Positions 33,998 to 46,547 are shown, counted from the stretch's first letter. The stretch: 64,000 nt of DNA from Athripsodes cinereus (GCA_947579605.1 OX388316.1:12775290-12839289); one strand, 5' to 3'. A program made the numbers and translations. Notes: generated by a model not told the origin, from the letters alone.

Positions 33998-34088
33998 TCA
34001 CTTATTCTGAAAATTATGGTACGGAGAGGACAACCTTTGAGTTCATTACATGTCATTGATCAACTACTGCCCCACTTTTATAAGAAGA
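33998..34088 (+). repeat. S270 copy, 3' fragment
   Basis: ttctgaaaattatggtacgg, agaggacaacctttgagttc and actgccccactttta correspond to the family from the catcctga block to the hairpin. Confidence 0.6.
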
Positions 34089-36433
34089 GCGAGAATATAA
34101 AGTGGTTAATAGGTTTTAGTAATTTTTTTTTCTTCACTATACAATATGTACAATGGATACAATATAATAAACCAGTACAATGTATCATATAATAATTATC
34201 AATTATACAATATTTACCAAGAAGATCGAGGGAATGATTTGTATTCTGTTTATTCGTTTCGTTAATTTGTTGAAGAATACTTTACATATGTGTTCACTGT
34301 GAAAATTAATTTAAAATTATTTAAGTGAAAAATATAAATACAATTAAATTTAAACTATTTTTATTTAAACTCATATCTTATCATTCTCTCTCGGGCGTTT
34401 TCAAGAGTAGATATTCATTACATTATATTAGATGGTCATCGGGCCATTTAGGGAGATGCTAGGATAGTTTAAATAAACAAATGTTGTTTGCTGAAAGAAT
34501 GTACCCCATAGAGCAGGAAACAAAGTTAATAATAAAACTAATATAAACTGCATTTTATTACATACATTGTAGTTTACATTTATCCTTGCAAAACAACGTA
34601 CTTAGTTTTGTTGTTTGAACAAATAAAATTCCCATATCCTGTTGGAGGAAATGTCGTATGCAGAAACTCTACTACAGCAAATAAAATAGATACATAATAA
34701 TGTACTTTATCAAATAATAATAGAATATATTGCGAACATATTGTGTACACAATCATGTTGTGATACAGTCCAACTAACAGTAAGTTGATAGAAGAGTGAA
34801 ATAAAAACTGACTTATTTATTTGCCTATCTGACTTATTTGTTTATCTTATATGACTTCATAGAGATAAAGGATATTTTGTTTGAAAAACTTAGTATTTAT
34901 GATTTACTCTCAATCTTTCTCTTTCTCTTCATAGCATCTTAAAAGTAGAATGCTATGAAGAGAACAATTTATTTATATTTATACACTTCAGCTTCTTCAT
35001 GTGTCCAGCTTTAAACGAACAGAACTAAGTCTCCAAAATTCGTCACCCACCTTCAACAATGATCTAGGTAGGTATATTTATTGTTAGATCATGTTATTTG
35101 ATATCTACTCATGATTATGCAGATATGATGATACTCATTATTTTTTTCAGTTTTTCTCGGAGATCGTCAAAATGTTTTTCCAAAAAATATCTTCCTGATA
35201 ACTGTCATCATAAAATTGTATTGTAAATATTATGAACCGATGAGTTTGTTGGAGTTTCACGTAGAATATTATGTAAAACAATAATTTGGCTTATTACTCA
35301 CACGTGACATTTTCCACTAGCCTGTGTAAAATGTATTACGTTACTCTCGAAAGACCCGTTGAAGTATTTAACAAGAGTGTATTATGTTAGATGGAAAGAT
35401 GTTCTTGATTGTCTGATACTTTTTTTTACTCGAGTAGAAGTAAGTTTACTTGAATCCTGATTAATAATTTACTCTAAAGAAACTTATAATATCGTGTTTA
35501 CTTATCGAAATTCGCGGATGCACTGTTATTATCATTTTGTTCCGTGCAAACTTCGTTTGGCATTTTGTTTTAAAACTCATGTTCAGAATTTTAAATTATT
35601 AAATACATCTATGTAGGTACTACTTCTGTCTTTCTCATGGCGGGATGGTTAAAATTTTATCTTAGAACCAGTTCGATACTTTCAAACTTTCAATTGCAAA
35701 CTTTTGTTATGTTGTTTGTTGTGGAAATGTTATTATGGTATCTGTAACGTGGTCAATACAAAACAGATTATTTTGAAGAAACTTTAGTTAATTGTATTTT
35801 CTTGTGGCCTACATTCTGCAGATTTATTGATCTTGAAGATTTAATAAGAGTGTGGAGCGAAGTCTATGTAATTCAAATGAACTCCTATTTGCGAGTAAAA
35901 CCCACAATATATTTTTTCTCTGTTATTGTATGGAGTTTAAAATGAACCAACTAAACAAAATCACACAATGAATGAATGAATGTAATATTCTGAGAATTAA
36001 TGTACTGTATGAATGTGCTAGGGAACAGAGATAAGTAGGTATTAGATAAGTAAACTTTATATAATATCCTTTTATAATTCGTTTAGATAATATCACATCG
36101 CCAATAGAATTCTTTTCATTCATGACAAACGCTTTTAGTTGTATGTACTCGTATATCAAATTTATTTGTTAATGAATAAATTGATTACTAATACGTAGAG
36201 TGTGTTAATTGGAGCTTCATTCAAAAGTCACGTATGATGTATTTTTATCATATTCACATTTGAAAAAATGTCTCACATTAACCATTTACTACTTTGAATA
36301 TCACATAATCTCTATGTTTCGTGTGTGAAAGTTTGTTGCGTACTTATTTCGGTTTCTATAAGAAGTAAGTGAATGGAACTTGTCATATATGGAATTTCTC
36401 ATACATAGGTACTTTACATTATTATATTGTTTA
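34089..36433. other. Intergenic; one short hairpin
   Basis: ttctcttcatagcat (34923-34937) and atgctatgaagagaa (34950-34964) are perfect 15-bp inverted arms with a 12-base loop. No gene or element family otherwise. Confidence 0.4.
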
Positions 36434-36602
36434 ATACGATTACGCCATATCCAACATGTGGGGTGGCCACCAGTCCAGCTGCATGTAATAGAAGTGAAAA
36501 CTGTTCTCTCTGTGCCAAAAAAATTAAGAGATCCAGGATAAATCACAAACCTCATCGCTGAATTCAAGATGTGAAATGTCTTTTTTTCGATCACCTGTTT
36601 AT
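36434..36602 (-). repeat. S270 copy
   Basis: tacgccatatccaacatgtg and gggtggccaccagtccagct open it. Then come ctgttctctctgtgccaaaa, cctcatcgctgaattcaaga and ttttttcgatcacctg. The 5' end is missing. Confidence 0.8.
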
Positions 36603-36629
36603 TTCTCATATTAAGTATTTAAATTATGT

Positions 36630-36765
36630 CTTTATGTACTTATTTACTTATTATTTTTTGCTGTATTTTGATAACAATCAATTTCATAGAAAATACATTC
36701 CAATTAGGTACATACAAAGGGCGAGTCTTTCGCAGAGACGCGATCTCTTCCAAACAATCCAAATA
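36630..36765 (-). repeat. LINE/SINE 3' tail, GGAAGAGATCGC family
   Basis: On the minus strand: ttggaagagatcgcgtctct, gcgaaagactcgccctttgt, AT-rich spacer, then a taataagtaaataagtac tail. Confidence 0.7.
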
Positions 36766-37559
36766 TAAATTAGACTATGTAGACAGTGAATGTCAAAAAA
36801 ATGTATATTAGTTAATATCCTATCCAATATCACAATACGATACAATGGATACTGTACATTTGATCGGTTTTCAGAGTCGACAGTGTATCCAACAATTCTA
36901 ACGTTCTTTTTTCATTCAACGATGACAGATATTTAGGTAATATGTAAAAGCATTATTATACTTAATATGAAATCATCTGGGGTATTGAAAGATAGGCAAA
37001 GTTTAGAAGGTCCATGTTTAACTTAGAAAGGGTATTAACATTTACTTTGTCATGTGAGATACACAGAGTTTAAAAGTTAAAAGGGGAAGACATGACAAGG
37101 GACAAAGTATGTACTTAGTTTGAAAGGTATGAAGTAGTTTAGATATTTACTCACCTCACAATGAGATATTTTCGTGTAAATTGAGTGAGTGAGAATTTTT
37201 ACACTTAAAATAATTAACAGCAAGCGTTTACATGCCACTTTAACTGACCATTGGTTAAAAGAGTTTGTGACACTTTACGACTGAATTTTTTATTATGTGC
37301 AGTTGTTCGCTGGCTACCCCATAATAAAACCCCATAACGCATAAAATAGGAATAAATTTCTATGTAAATATTTTGATTCTAGTAATATCTACATAATTCA
37401 TTCGATTTCGGGTAATTTGCCACGAAAGTAACTAAAGAAGATTCTAGATATAATTTCACATTTTAGTTACGGTGTGGCAAATATTATTATAGGTATATTT
37501 ACATGATATTATCGAGTTTATGTTTTTGGTCTCTTGATTATACATGCATGTATTTTCGT
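36766..37559. other. Intergenic; tiny S270-end relic
   Basis: tgcagttgttcgctggctac at 37299 followed by cccc is a possible S270 relic. Nothing else was recognised. Confidence 0.35.
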
Positions 37560-37740
37560 AAAAAAAAGATATCTCTGGGTTTTGTTTGTTATAAACCTAA
37601 ATATAACCTTATACACCTTTCACAGTAAGCTACTAAAAGCTTGTGTCGTGAAAGGGGAGTTTGCCGGTACCTGGTATCGAACCACGGACCCCTTGTTCAC
37701 GAGGCCGAGCCTCTACCTCCAGGCTACCGACGAACTCAAT
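37560..37740 (-). repeat. tSINE copy, near full length
   Basis: On the minus strand: gagttcgtcggtagcctgga head, caaggggtccgtggttcgat, a B box with one change (GGTTCGATACC), caagcttttagtagcttact, and a tail at the kilobase 37.56 end with taaaaaaaa. The diverged B box suggests an older copy. Confidence 0.87.
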
Positions 37741-38139
37741 TATTTGGATGAGATACGTTATTTATAAATAAAATTAATACAAAAAGGTGTTTAGTGTTTA
37801 GTCTAGAACAAAATAATGAGTAAAGATGATAATAATAATGAAGCTACTAGATTGTATTATGCCGTTAATAAATAAAATGAAGACTTTGGTCTAAATAATA
37901 ATTGGCAAGTTAATATAGTGTCCTGTTAAGATCCTTAATTACTGAAATTCCTCTTTTCCCACGTGTAATATAAGAAAGTATTATTAGGTATTTTATTTTC
38001 TTGTTTTTTTTTTGGTCAAATTCTTCCACGTAATTGCGGGTCATTGGGGTTAGACTAAACCAACATTGATTATTTAGACGTAATATAAATGATGGGATAT
38101 GAATCGGGTATATACATTTTTAAACTTGTTTTTACGAGT

Positions 38140-38270
38140 TTTTTTAAAATAAAAGATATTTCTGGGTTTTCGTTATAAACCCAAATACAACCTTATAAAC
38201 CTTTCACAGTAAGATAAAAGTTTGTGTCGTGAAAGAGGAGTTTGCCAGCACCTGGGATCGAACCACTAAG
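38140..38270 (-). repeat. tSINE copy, head-truncated
   Basis: Holds the tail (aaagatatttctgggttttc), the body and the B box region up to gggatcgaaccac, then stops. The first 50 bases of the SINE (A-box side) are missing, a normal 5' truncation. Confidence 0.82.
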
Positions 38271-39095
38271 AGCAAGAAAAAAGAGATATATAATAACTAT
38301 GTTAACCTTAGAACTATGATGTGTGCATAGTGCAAACCATTTTGTGAAGAGAAATTCTCACCTAGATAATGCACGCTTAAAAGTAATGCATTGGCGAATT
38401 TATATTACGTCCAAGTATTCCAATTCGGGTGATTTGCATTAATTCGAATAAATTATATGTTTTCCGAAAAATTTGTTGAATTTTTATCAGTAAGTTTCAG
38501 ATTTTGTACTCCATTGTCTGAATATCGTCCCAATACTACTTACTTCAATAAATTCTTTTTTCTCTTGGCAAAATTCTCGTAAATTTACCGACTAGAGGTC
38601 AGATAAAAATGTAATGACTGAAATTAGGGACCATCGACGCCTTGTAATGATTATTATTCCTCTTGATAATATCTATGAAGTTGTGCTTGCTGACTTACTA
38701 CAAACTATTTGGTACTAATAAAGGCAACACTCGATGTGAAAAGTGTTAATTAATTAAAGTTGAATAAAAAAACAATTCGAATCTTAAACCTTATCGATTC
38801 TTCAAATCTTTTACGACCAAATGGATCTTTACTTTTTAGTTTTAGCTGTTCACGGTTTTATAATGATTTGTAAAGTTTTTTTTGTTGTTGTATAAAATCT
38901 CCCTTTTAACACTACCCATTTACAAAGTAAATCTAGGCATAGGTATTTAGCCTATCTATTTTTGTCTATTTTTTTCCCACAACTAGCGTAGTTAAAAAAT
39001 ATTAATGCACAGCGTCTAAAAACAGGCCTCATTATTTATGTACCAACAAGTATATATTGAAATCGGGCTATATTGGAAAAAAAAATATAACCAAA
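38271..39095. other. Intergenic, nothing recognised
   Basis: No supportable gene or repeat family. Confidence 0.35.
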
Positions 39096-39240
39096 ATCAT
39101 GTTAAATCAGATCCTACAGGACTGATTCGCATTGGGCAGATTAAATAGGAGAGCATACATGAGAAATTGTATGACAGTGGCACTCGATCATTTCTCTCTA
39201 TCACGCAAAGAGAGTGGCGTGATGGTGATAACGATACGAT
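39096..39240 (+). pseudogene. Second copy of the S270-partner LINE 3' end, internally deleted
   Basis: catgttaaatcagatcctac, aggactgattcgcattggg and agcatacatgagaaattgta align with 4975-5065 of the first copy. About 40 bases present there (between tgacagtg and gaagtggcactcg) are missing. The end again reads gagagtggcgtgatggt followed by gataacgata. The frame is broken by changes in the first third. Confidence 0.75.
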
Positions 39241-40034
39241 GAATAAACCAAAAAATAGCTTATCTGCTTTGTATAATTATGTATCATAGGAGTTTCTATT
39301 CTTTTGTTTTTATTTTATACGTATATGTACACCTACTTCAAGTACTCTATTTTATTATTACCAGATTTAAGCATTCGTGTATAATAGGTGGCTATATTAA
39401 TTAGTAGTGGTTGGTTTAGTTACATCACATAGTTTTCGGGTTAAAGTAAATATAATGCTTGTACCTATCACGTGATCTGAGGGTGTTAATGAAAGGCCCC
39501 ATGACTTATCTCATGAGTGTAAGGTGATAATTGACCACGGGGTCCTGCGAAGAACAGTAATTGTATAATGGAAGCGGTGATATATTAACCAGAGGTTGGG
39601 GTCATATAAAACTCTACCACTTCACAGTCTTCATGTAGATATAACTATACTCGTATTGTATAGATGTATGTAAATGTGTGCAAAGGTTTTGAACTAAAGT
39701 GTAATTTAAAAGACGTTTAATTTACATAATTTTCATCAATGAGTAGGTATGTATTGCTTTAAATAAAGTTTTATTTAGGTATAGTACTCGTACATAACAT
39801 TATGGATCTTTTTTTATTTATTAGTTGCTATTCCTCTTATGAGTAGGCTGAAGAAATGAAAGAAATGTGCTTTTTACTGCAAAAACTAATTCAGTGGATT
39901 TTCCCAAATCATTTCTAAGGCAGAAACAAATTAATAAATCTGCACCAATTATTACTTAAATTAAAGATTGCAAGAAAACATTCTAATGACTCAAAATATA
40001 AAATATTAATATAAAAAAGTTTCACATAGTTTCT
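39241..40034. other. Intergenic, nothing recognised
   Basis: 39470-39620 is moderately GC-richer (gaaaggccccatgac, gaccacggggtcctgcg) but unassigned. Confidence 0.35.
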
Positions 40035-40200
40035 GTTTTTTATTTATTTATTCTTCACTAAACAATAACTACAAACAATTTTGTATAAAAATACATTAAT
40101 ATTGAACCTGTGAAGAGTAAGTACATCGGAAAGGCGCGTTCCTTTCAACTAATTTTTATGATCAGAGCGTTAGGAGTGTTATGAAAAAACATGACTTAAA
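40035..40200 (-). repeat. Possible LINE 3' end (minus strand)
   Basis: tttttatttatttattcttc is an A-rich tail on the minus strand, preceded by tttgtagttattgtttagtg and by a GC-richer aaaggaacgcgcctttccga. This resembles LINE 3' UTR architecture without a recognisable protein end. Confidence 0.35.
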
Positions 40201-41654
40201 ATTGCTTCAGATGATGGACACTTGTTTTCGATCTGTGTTTCCTAAAAGACTGTCAAAGGGCGAGTGAATGAATGAATGAAATTAGATTTTGTTTCAAATA
40301 TTACGCAAGAATGATTTGATTTAGAAGATGATATTGTGATCCCCATTACTGCATTATTTGAATGGTGTTGTCGTCTGAAATAAAGAGAACGTTCTGTACT
40401 TGGTACATTTTAGTTAGTTTCTCCCTATTCGATAGTATTTCTGCTCTGGACATCAAGTCATATAATTATGTTTGTTTGTTGGTTTTGCAATTATTATCCA
40501 TCATAGTTTTTGACAATGTATGTAGGTAGAGGGAGACGACATAATGTGTTGTGATGTTGTTAGATATTGATTGAAAAGATGGATCTAGTAATGCGACATT
40601 ACACTTTTGACAATATCTTTGACATCACAATAGTATTATGGGACGTTATTCCTATTTTATTTTGATGCCTAATGGTCACCCACTTGTAATTTTTTTAATG
40701 CTTTTTTGTGATTTCAAATAATTTTCATAATCAGTCAAATAATTAAATTATTCACTGATACCTAATACCTACCTTAAAAGGTAGGCATTGAGCAGAGATT
40801 ACCAAATGTAGCTCCCTTTATTACTAGCACATAAATTCTCATTGTGATTCTTGCCTATTTTTCAAAATTCGATTACTAAAAAAGTTGATATTTTCGACCG
40901 ACGGTTCTTGGTGGAAGTTCATGTTAAATAAATTATAAATAAACGTGCTATATTTATAGTGTTTTATTTATATAATTTTAAGTGTTTAATTAATTGTATG
41001 TTACCTACTTAATGTCAAGGCATCATCGAGGCTTTCTATTAAAAAGTTGATTGGTTGAAACACAATCGGATAATTAATTTTCGGTATAATTTAGTTAGCA
41101 ACATGTCACAGTATATTATGTATTTCGCTCCCTGATTTATCACAAAAGTCACCCCAATAAATTGACCTCAGCATTTCACAGACAAGTCTCCTGGTTCGAT
41201 TGTCTTAACTCCTTGTCAGGGTGATGTAACAGGACACACTCGTATAATATGCCATTGTCGAAGGTTCAAGGCAAGATAGGCTGATGACAACAGTAGGAGA
41301 CACTGCTGTGATCGAAAGGGAAGAGAAGGGTGGCTGCTATTTCATTACTTTATACAAGATTCCCCTACTTGCATTCTATAAATTGCTACTAGCTACTGTG
41401 CGTTGTTGATTATGGCCTTTCTTTTCAAATGCATCAATACAATATGTTGTTAGTGTCTTTAGAAAAATGCATTACTATATAAAAAAAAAACTTGATAAAA
41501 TTTTTCTTTGCTAACATAAAATTAGATATGTCAATGAATTTGAACCTATTCCTTTATATTTTTATTGTTTTCAATCTGTCACATACCTGCCATTATATTA
41601 AAGCTTCATTTTACTTTTGGCTGACGATGAGAGCGAAAGCTCTTGAAAGCCGCT
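40201..41654. other. Intergenic, nothing recognised
   Basis: (TGAA)n short tract at 40266-40280. The 41190-41340 part is GC-richer and unique-looking; it could be conserved non-coding DNA or old repeat. Confidence 0.3.
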
Positions 41655-41740
41655 TTTTAAAGATGTATCTGGATTTTTGTTAAAAACCTAAATATAACCT
41701 TAAACACCTTTCATATTTCACATACACCTTTCATAGCTAA
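41655..41740 (-). repeat. tSINE tail fragment
   Basis: gtatctggatttttgttaaa and acctaaatataacc followed by a duplicated cacctttcata motif (41705, 41725) match only the tail half of tSINE, in reverse. Confidence 0.6.
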
Positions 41741-42878
41741 TTGGAATAACTATATATTTTGTTTTATTAATAAATTATCAATATGGACTTCCACTAAGAA
41801 CTGTCACTTGACAAATTAAAATTTACATAATATCTCTCTATTGGTTAATGAGGGTAATGGAAGTTTTAATAAATCATTGAATGAAAATCAAATAAACATA
41901 CGAGTAGTACATTCTGTTGTATGGAATTCCAATATTTTAAGTTGTAGGTAACCATAAACGCATTATTATTGAATTTTTTGTATTTTTAACAATAAAACTA
42001 CAAAGATAACAATTTGTTTTAAATGATGTTGCAGTTTTCCTTTAAAATATACCATTAATGTTGTGTACATTTGCGCATTCAATTTATTGTAAATTTATTT
42101 TTATTGTAATATTGTTCAATTTCTACGAAACATAATAATGTATTTTAAGAGTTTAAAAATACCGAAATATATTTTAAACTTCTGTGAAATCGTTTGAAAA
42201 TAAAACTGTAAATAGAAAAGACTCGATGCTATAAAATAAAAATAACAAAACACGGGAATAAGGAAAGTGAATAAATTTTACCTGAAAATTAGCATAAACA
42301 TCCATTTTACATACAAACATGTAAACGGACCTTAACTTTGTTTTGAATTCAAACTTTTTAAAATTCGAACTATAAATTGCTTTGTATTACTATAGAAAAG
42401 ATATCTTAATAGCAATAAAATATATTTATTCAAACAATAATTACTACGAGCAGAAATTTGCGTGTTATAAATGGACTGCTATAATAAAGTAACAATTTTT
42501 TTAATTAACGCTTGAATTAATTTGGACCGTAGATTCGATTGGGCTCTTTAACAGGTTTTAGAATTTCAAGTCTATACATAAATGTCGCTGAATATAAGTG
42601 CATTGAACAAATTAATAAATTATACACTGAGGACAATATAATAGTCTGTTTGTTGGAACGTGTAGTTGTAATAGTATTATTATTGTATGTACGCATTGGG
42701 CAATGCTTCTGTAGACAAATAAGATGTCTGATGGCGCTCGGCTAAAGAAAGGAATAAATTACTGAGGAATACATACACTGAATCCTGCGCTATGGGAAAC
42801 AAGGATGTCAGAATTGTACAAATATATCTAAGCAATTTAGACGCTTTGAAGTCTACATATTTTTCAGGACGATCATGA
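41741..42878. other. Intergenic, nothing recognised
   Basis: AT-rich, no supportable gene or repeat. Confidence 0.35.
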
Positions 42879-43066
42879 CTATTTTGCGGCGTCTACCACA
42901 AGTGAGGTAGCCAGCAGACCAGCTGCACGCAAAAAAAAATGTAAGCTTTTTTCTCTGTGCCGACAAAAAATAGGTAATTCAGGAGGGGTAGCCAACCTCG
43001 TGAATTTGAATTGAAGGTGTAAAATATCTTTATATTTTTGAGCACTTGGCTTTTTCCGTCCATCAT
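42879..43066 (-). repeat. S270 copy
   Basis: gtctaccacaagtgaggtag and ccagcagaccagctgcacgc open it, followed by ttctctgtgccgac, aattcaggaggggtagccaa and ttttgagcacttggct. A tail-only fragment in the other orientation lies nearby (43187-43225: ggcgtgatggtacagtagta). Confidence 0.8.
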
Positions 43067-43877
43067 GAGATTAAGTACCCACTTAGATGTCTTTCCACAA
43101 ACCCAAAACCTGAAATAAGTTCAAAATTTACTGTGGGTTAGTTCTTTTGATCTGTTCTTGATAAAGGAGTTATGAGACAATAAGGCTTCTGTTGGCGTGA
43201 TGGTACAGTAGTAGCAGTATATTTTTTATCACACAAATTTCCATACGATTAAAAGAGTTGAGCATAAAAATACCAACAGAACATGAAAAAGCAATGTGTC
43301 AACCATGTGAAGTGAATGTAGGTATCTATAATATGCATATTATTCCTTCTTACACACGGTGCATACAGGATGTCTGCGCGAGTATAAATGTATGGAAGAG
43401 ACTATAAATTTGAAAGCGGAGTTGAAAATGTTGAAATACAGCTTCTGTGAACGTTAAGTGACCGCCGACAGTACACGGATTGTATGAAATAGTAAGATAT
43501 TGTATAGTGTAAGTCAAGGGCGTACCCAGAGGGGGGAGGGGGGCAGTTGCCCACCTTCACCAAGATATTGAAATCAGCAGAAAAGTAGACAAAATTAATA
43601 TTAAGGTATAGGAGGTTGTCTCCCCCTAGAATTCAAACTGAATAAATTTTCCAAAATTCAAGATATTAAAATGAAAATTTTGGCAACGAGAGGGAGGGGG
43701 TAGAAAATTGAATAATTTTGGTTATTTACTTAAATTCCTGCTCAAAAAAGAAGGTTCACTAACAGCTGGAATATTAATAATATAAAAAATAGGGTTAGTT
43801 GGAAGATATCGTATTGTGTTAATGCTGGGTAGGTTATAATAATAATACACTATTAGGTACAAATAAATTTTTTTTTT

Positions 43878-43956
43878 ACCGCCACCTGGGATCGAACCAC
43901 GAACCCCTTTTTTATGAGGCCGAGACTCTACTTCCAGGCTACCGACGAATTCTAAA
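43878..43956 (-). repeat. tSINE head-only copy with poly-A
   Basis: On the minus strand it has the tRNA-like head, the B box GGTTCGATCCC and ggtggcgg, then goes straight into a poly-A run (43868-43877). The usual body and tail of the family are absent. It is either a deletion or a product primed from a tRNA-like head alone. Confidence 0.8.
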
Positions 43957-43959
43957 GGA

Positions 43960-44100
43960 AATAATAATAATAATAATAAACTTTATTGTGCTTTAAAAAA
44001 CATACATATAAACAGATTATAAATACAAATAATTATCATGCACAATGGGCGAGTTTATCGCGTGCAAGCGATATCTTCCATCTAACCCAAAAATCATAAA
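43960..44100 (-). repeat. LINE/SINE 3' tail with (TAA)n, GGAAGAGATCGC family
   Basis: On the minus strand: atggaagatatcgcttgcac, gcgataaactcgcccattgt, an AT-rich spacer, aaagcacaataaagtttatt and a TTA-repeat tail (43961-43980). Best preserved copy of the tail family. The unassigned 44150-44290 segment may be its continuation. Confidence 0.75.
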
Positions 44101-44472
44101 AAAAAGAAAATAATTTATACATACATAAAAAGTTAAATAAATATACCTACAAACAGGCAAACACCTGCGCACACAATGAGGGAAAGTCCGGATATCGGTA
44201 CAACAACTACAGAGAGAGAGCGTGTATACTGTGCCAGGTTCCGATAATGAAAGAGGTCGCTCTACTGGCTGATGTTCCTAATATAACATAATTACTACCT
44301 CTACTTATCTGTTGTATGGCCACTATATAAAAAAATACACTAGCGAAAATTGTATGACTGATACCTACTTTGTATTAATTATAGCTATGTGCAGTGAATA
44401 CCAAAATAATTAAATAAATCTTTGCTGCGCCTCCTCCCTGGAAAATATTTTGGGTACGCCTCTGATGCAAGT

Positions 44473-45329
44473 GTACTAGTAACTTAATAGGTAAACAGTA
44501 TTCATATCAACTTCTCCTTGCTTAGCTTCTTACATTCTTGTTTCAATTTCATTATTCACATCAGTAGTACCATTATTGCATACCTTTTTATGTATCATAT
44601 TATTATTGTTATTATTGTATAGTGTAGTAGTTTATTGTATTTGTTTTATATTGAATAATTTTCTTACTTTTAAAAACACAAGAATATTCATTAATTTTGA
44701 CGGAAGTTTCTGAAGATAAGTGCAAAAATTAAAAGTATTTTTTTAGATTATTTTGGACCCACAATGAAAACTATACATTTCTATATGAAATATAGGTATC
44801 TACTTATGTACCTATGCTTGAATGAAAACTGTGTTAAGAGAGTGGTAATTTGGCTATAGAGAAAATAATGTTTTGAGTGTCTGTTACTTCGTGAATGAAA
44901 ATGGAACAAAGAGAATATTTTAAGGTCGGAGTAGGCACTTGATTTGTTATCAAGATGAAACTAAAGATGGCGATGATTGTCATATTATAGAAAAATTAAT
45001 ATTCTACTTATGGCAATAGTCATTTTTAGAACAACAAACAACTTTCGCATAAATCCTTACCATTAAATTCTTGCAAATGATAGAATTTTATCTGTTCTGT
45101 GTAAGAAAAGTTATGAAATATGATTCGTAGTCATATTCATAAAATAAAAATATATAATAAATCAAGTTATTTAGTTATTCATATACCTACCTGCAAAAGA
45201 GACACCAGTGGGTTCGCGGCTCCGAAGAAGACCAATAAAGAGATGCAAAGACAATTACTGGTATTCAGCATCACAAGAGACAACAACTTCCGAACTAACA
45301 GATCGATGATCTACTTCCTGTTAGTTTTC
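44473..45329. other. Intergenic, nothing recognised
   Basis: AT-rich. 45205-45300 joins the LINE fragment that follows but has no recognisable identity of its own. Confidence 0.35.
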
Positions 45330-45436
45330 TTATCTCCACTGCTGGATATAGGCCTCTTCAAAACTTTTCCATTCTTTTCGATCTCGAGCAACACGATACC
45401 ACTGTTTTCCCATCATTTGGAAAATATCGTCAACCC
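45330..45436 (-). pseudogene. LINE C-terminal fragment (RDRKEWKSFEEA type)
   Basis: On the minus strand VDDIFQMMGKQWYRVARDRK continues with EWKSFEEAYIQQWR and stop TAA (45330-45332). This W.DDI..M.GKQW...ARDR..W...EEA pattern is the very end of a widespread insect LINE ORF2. The insertion is truncated to about 35 codons. Further copies lie at 46300 and 27637, and a related end at 63740. Confidence 0.8.
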
Positions 45437-45954
45437 TTTTTTTTTGGGGTCGAAAAAGAAGTTATTCACAAGAAAAATATAAAAATATACACGACAAATG
45501 GAAAACTATATATTGAGGAGATAAAGCTTAAGCAGTACGCACAGACGGACAGCAATAATGATAAAATAACTTTCAAGTGTCATCTTTTAAAGTTACAGCA
45601 TAGGTAGGTAGTAGCTAATACTAGCTAGAGCATTGTAAATGAACGACATACAAAGTACAATGATCAACCGGCGCTGTATCATGTCAGGAATAATTACTAT
45701 ACATACACAAACAAACAAACTTATTACAATAATATTGTAAAACAATAATCGTATATTAAGTAGGTGAGTACATACTACTGATGTAATGCTTAGAGATTTT
45801 GCAGAATCCGGATAATAGATATTTGGCGAGATCTTAAATTGGATGTTCGATTGTTCGACCACTGTCGCGACTTGTTAAAATGAGGTATTTTTAGCGTAGA
45901 AGTTATATTTTTATTGACTTTCAACTTAAAAAAAAAGTAAAATAAATGGATTAA
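45437..45954. other. Intergenic, nothing recognised
   Basis: No supportable gene; acaaacaaacaaactt at 45710 is a short simple repeat. Confidence 0.35.
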
Positions 45955-45960
45955 AATTTA

Positions 45961-46075
45961 GGTTTCGGTTAGTTGGAAGAGATTGCGCATTTTTATTAAA
46001 CTCGCCCTCTGTATATTGATTGTATTCAATGTTTTATTTTTTATTTTATTTTTATTTTACTTAATAGAGACACTC
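45961..46075 (+). repeat. LINE/SINE 3' tail, GGAAGAGATCGC family
   Basis: ggttagttggaagagattgc, ttaaactcgccctctgtata and an ATTTT-rich tail. Same order as the minus-strand copies. Confidence 0.72.
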
Positions 46076-46299
46076 ACAGAAAACTGACAACACAATACAT
46101 AAATTACAAACATGATAAAGTATTTCTCTACAAAATTGTTTTAGAAATAAGAAATACCCGACTTCGAGTATATTATTTGGTTTACCTGTTTGATTGTCTT
46201 TATTTTATAATTATAATTTTTTAATATGAAAAATAATGAAAATTCTCGTGATTTCAGCCAGTATCCGGTTGGATACTTGGTTACTTTTTACTTAAGCTC

Positions 46300-46482
46300 A
46301 TCTCTCCACCACTGTTCAAAACTTTTACATTTTCCTCTGTCACTTACATAATATTTATTACTCGTAATTTGTTGGTTTGTATTTTGTAAAACTCCATTTA
46401 AATAAAAACGAACCCACTTCTTCCCCACCACTTGGACAATATCATCATTCCATCCTTTTTGGGATATTCTTATGCTTTTCTT
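46300..46482 (-). pseudogene. LINE C-terminal fragment, decayed and interrupted
   Basis: 46418-46482 on the minus strand gives SQKGWNDDIVQVVGKKWV, and 46300-46345 gives DRGKCKSFEQWWR, the same order as 45330-45436. About 70 unrelated bases separate the two parts, so this copy was hit by an insertion or has decayed. Confidence 0.6.
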
Positions 46483-46547
46483 GTTTTCCTATGGTCTCCA
46501 TTTCAGGATCCTTGGCGTTCATTTGCCATCCTCTTTTTAACTATGTG

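Larger units (their letters stand above)
43515..44464. mobile_element. Non-autonomous hAT-like transposon carrying later SINE/LINE insertions
   Basis: Left end CAAGGGCGTACCCAGAGG and right end (minus strand) CAGAGGCGTACCCAAAATAT are inverted. The adjoining 8-mers gtgtaagt (43507-43514) and atgcaagt (44465-44472) agree at 6 of 8 positions, as expected for an aged 8-bp target duplication. Length is 950 bp, of which about 220 bp are a tSINE head and a LINE/SINE tail inserted later. No transposase reading frame is visible. Confidence 0.72.

Noticed and set aside
35236..35265. Hammerhead-like ccgatgagtttgttgg
   Set aside because: No paired helix II and no GAAA box follow; chance match.
41190..41203. 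B-box-like ctggttcgattgtc
   Set aside because: Does not match the GGTTCGANNCC consensus at the end and has no tRNA-like surroundings.
45120..45482. 120-codon plus-strand open frame
   Set aside because: Its central part is antisense to a LINE C-terminus (ARDRKEW...EEAYIQQW) read on the minus strand.
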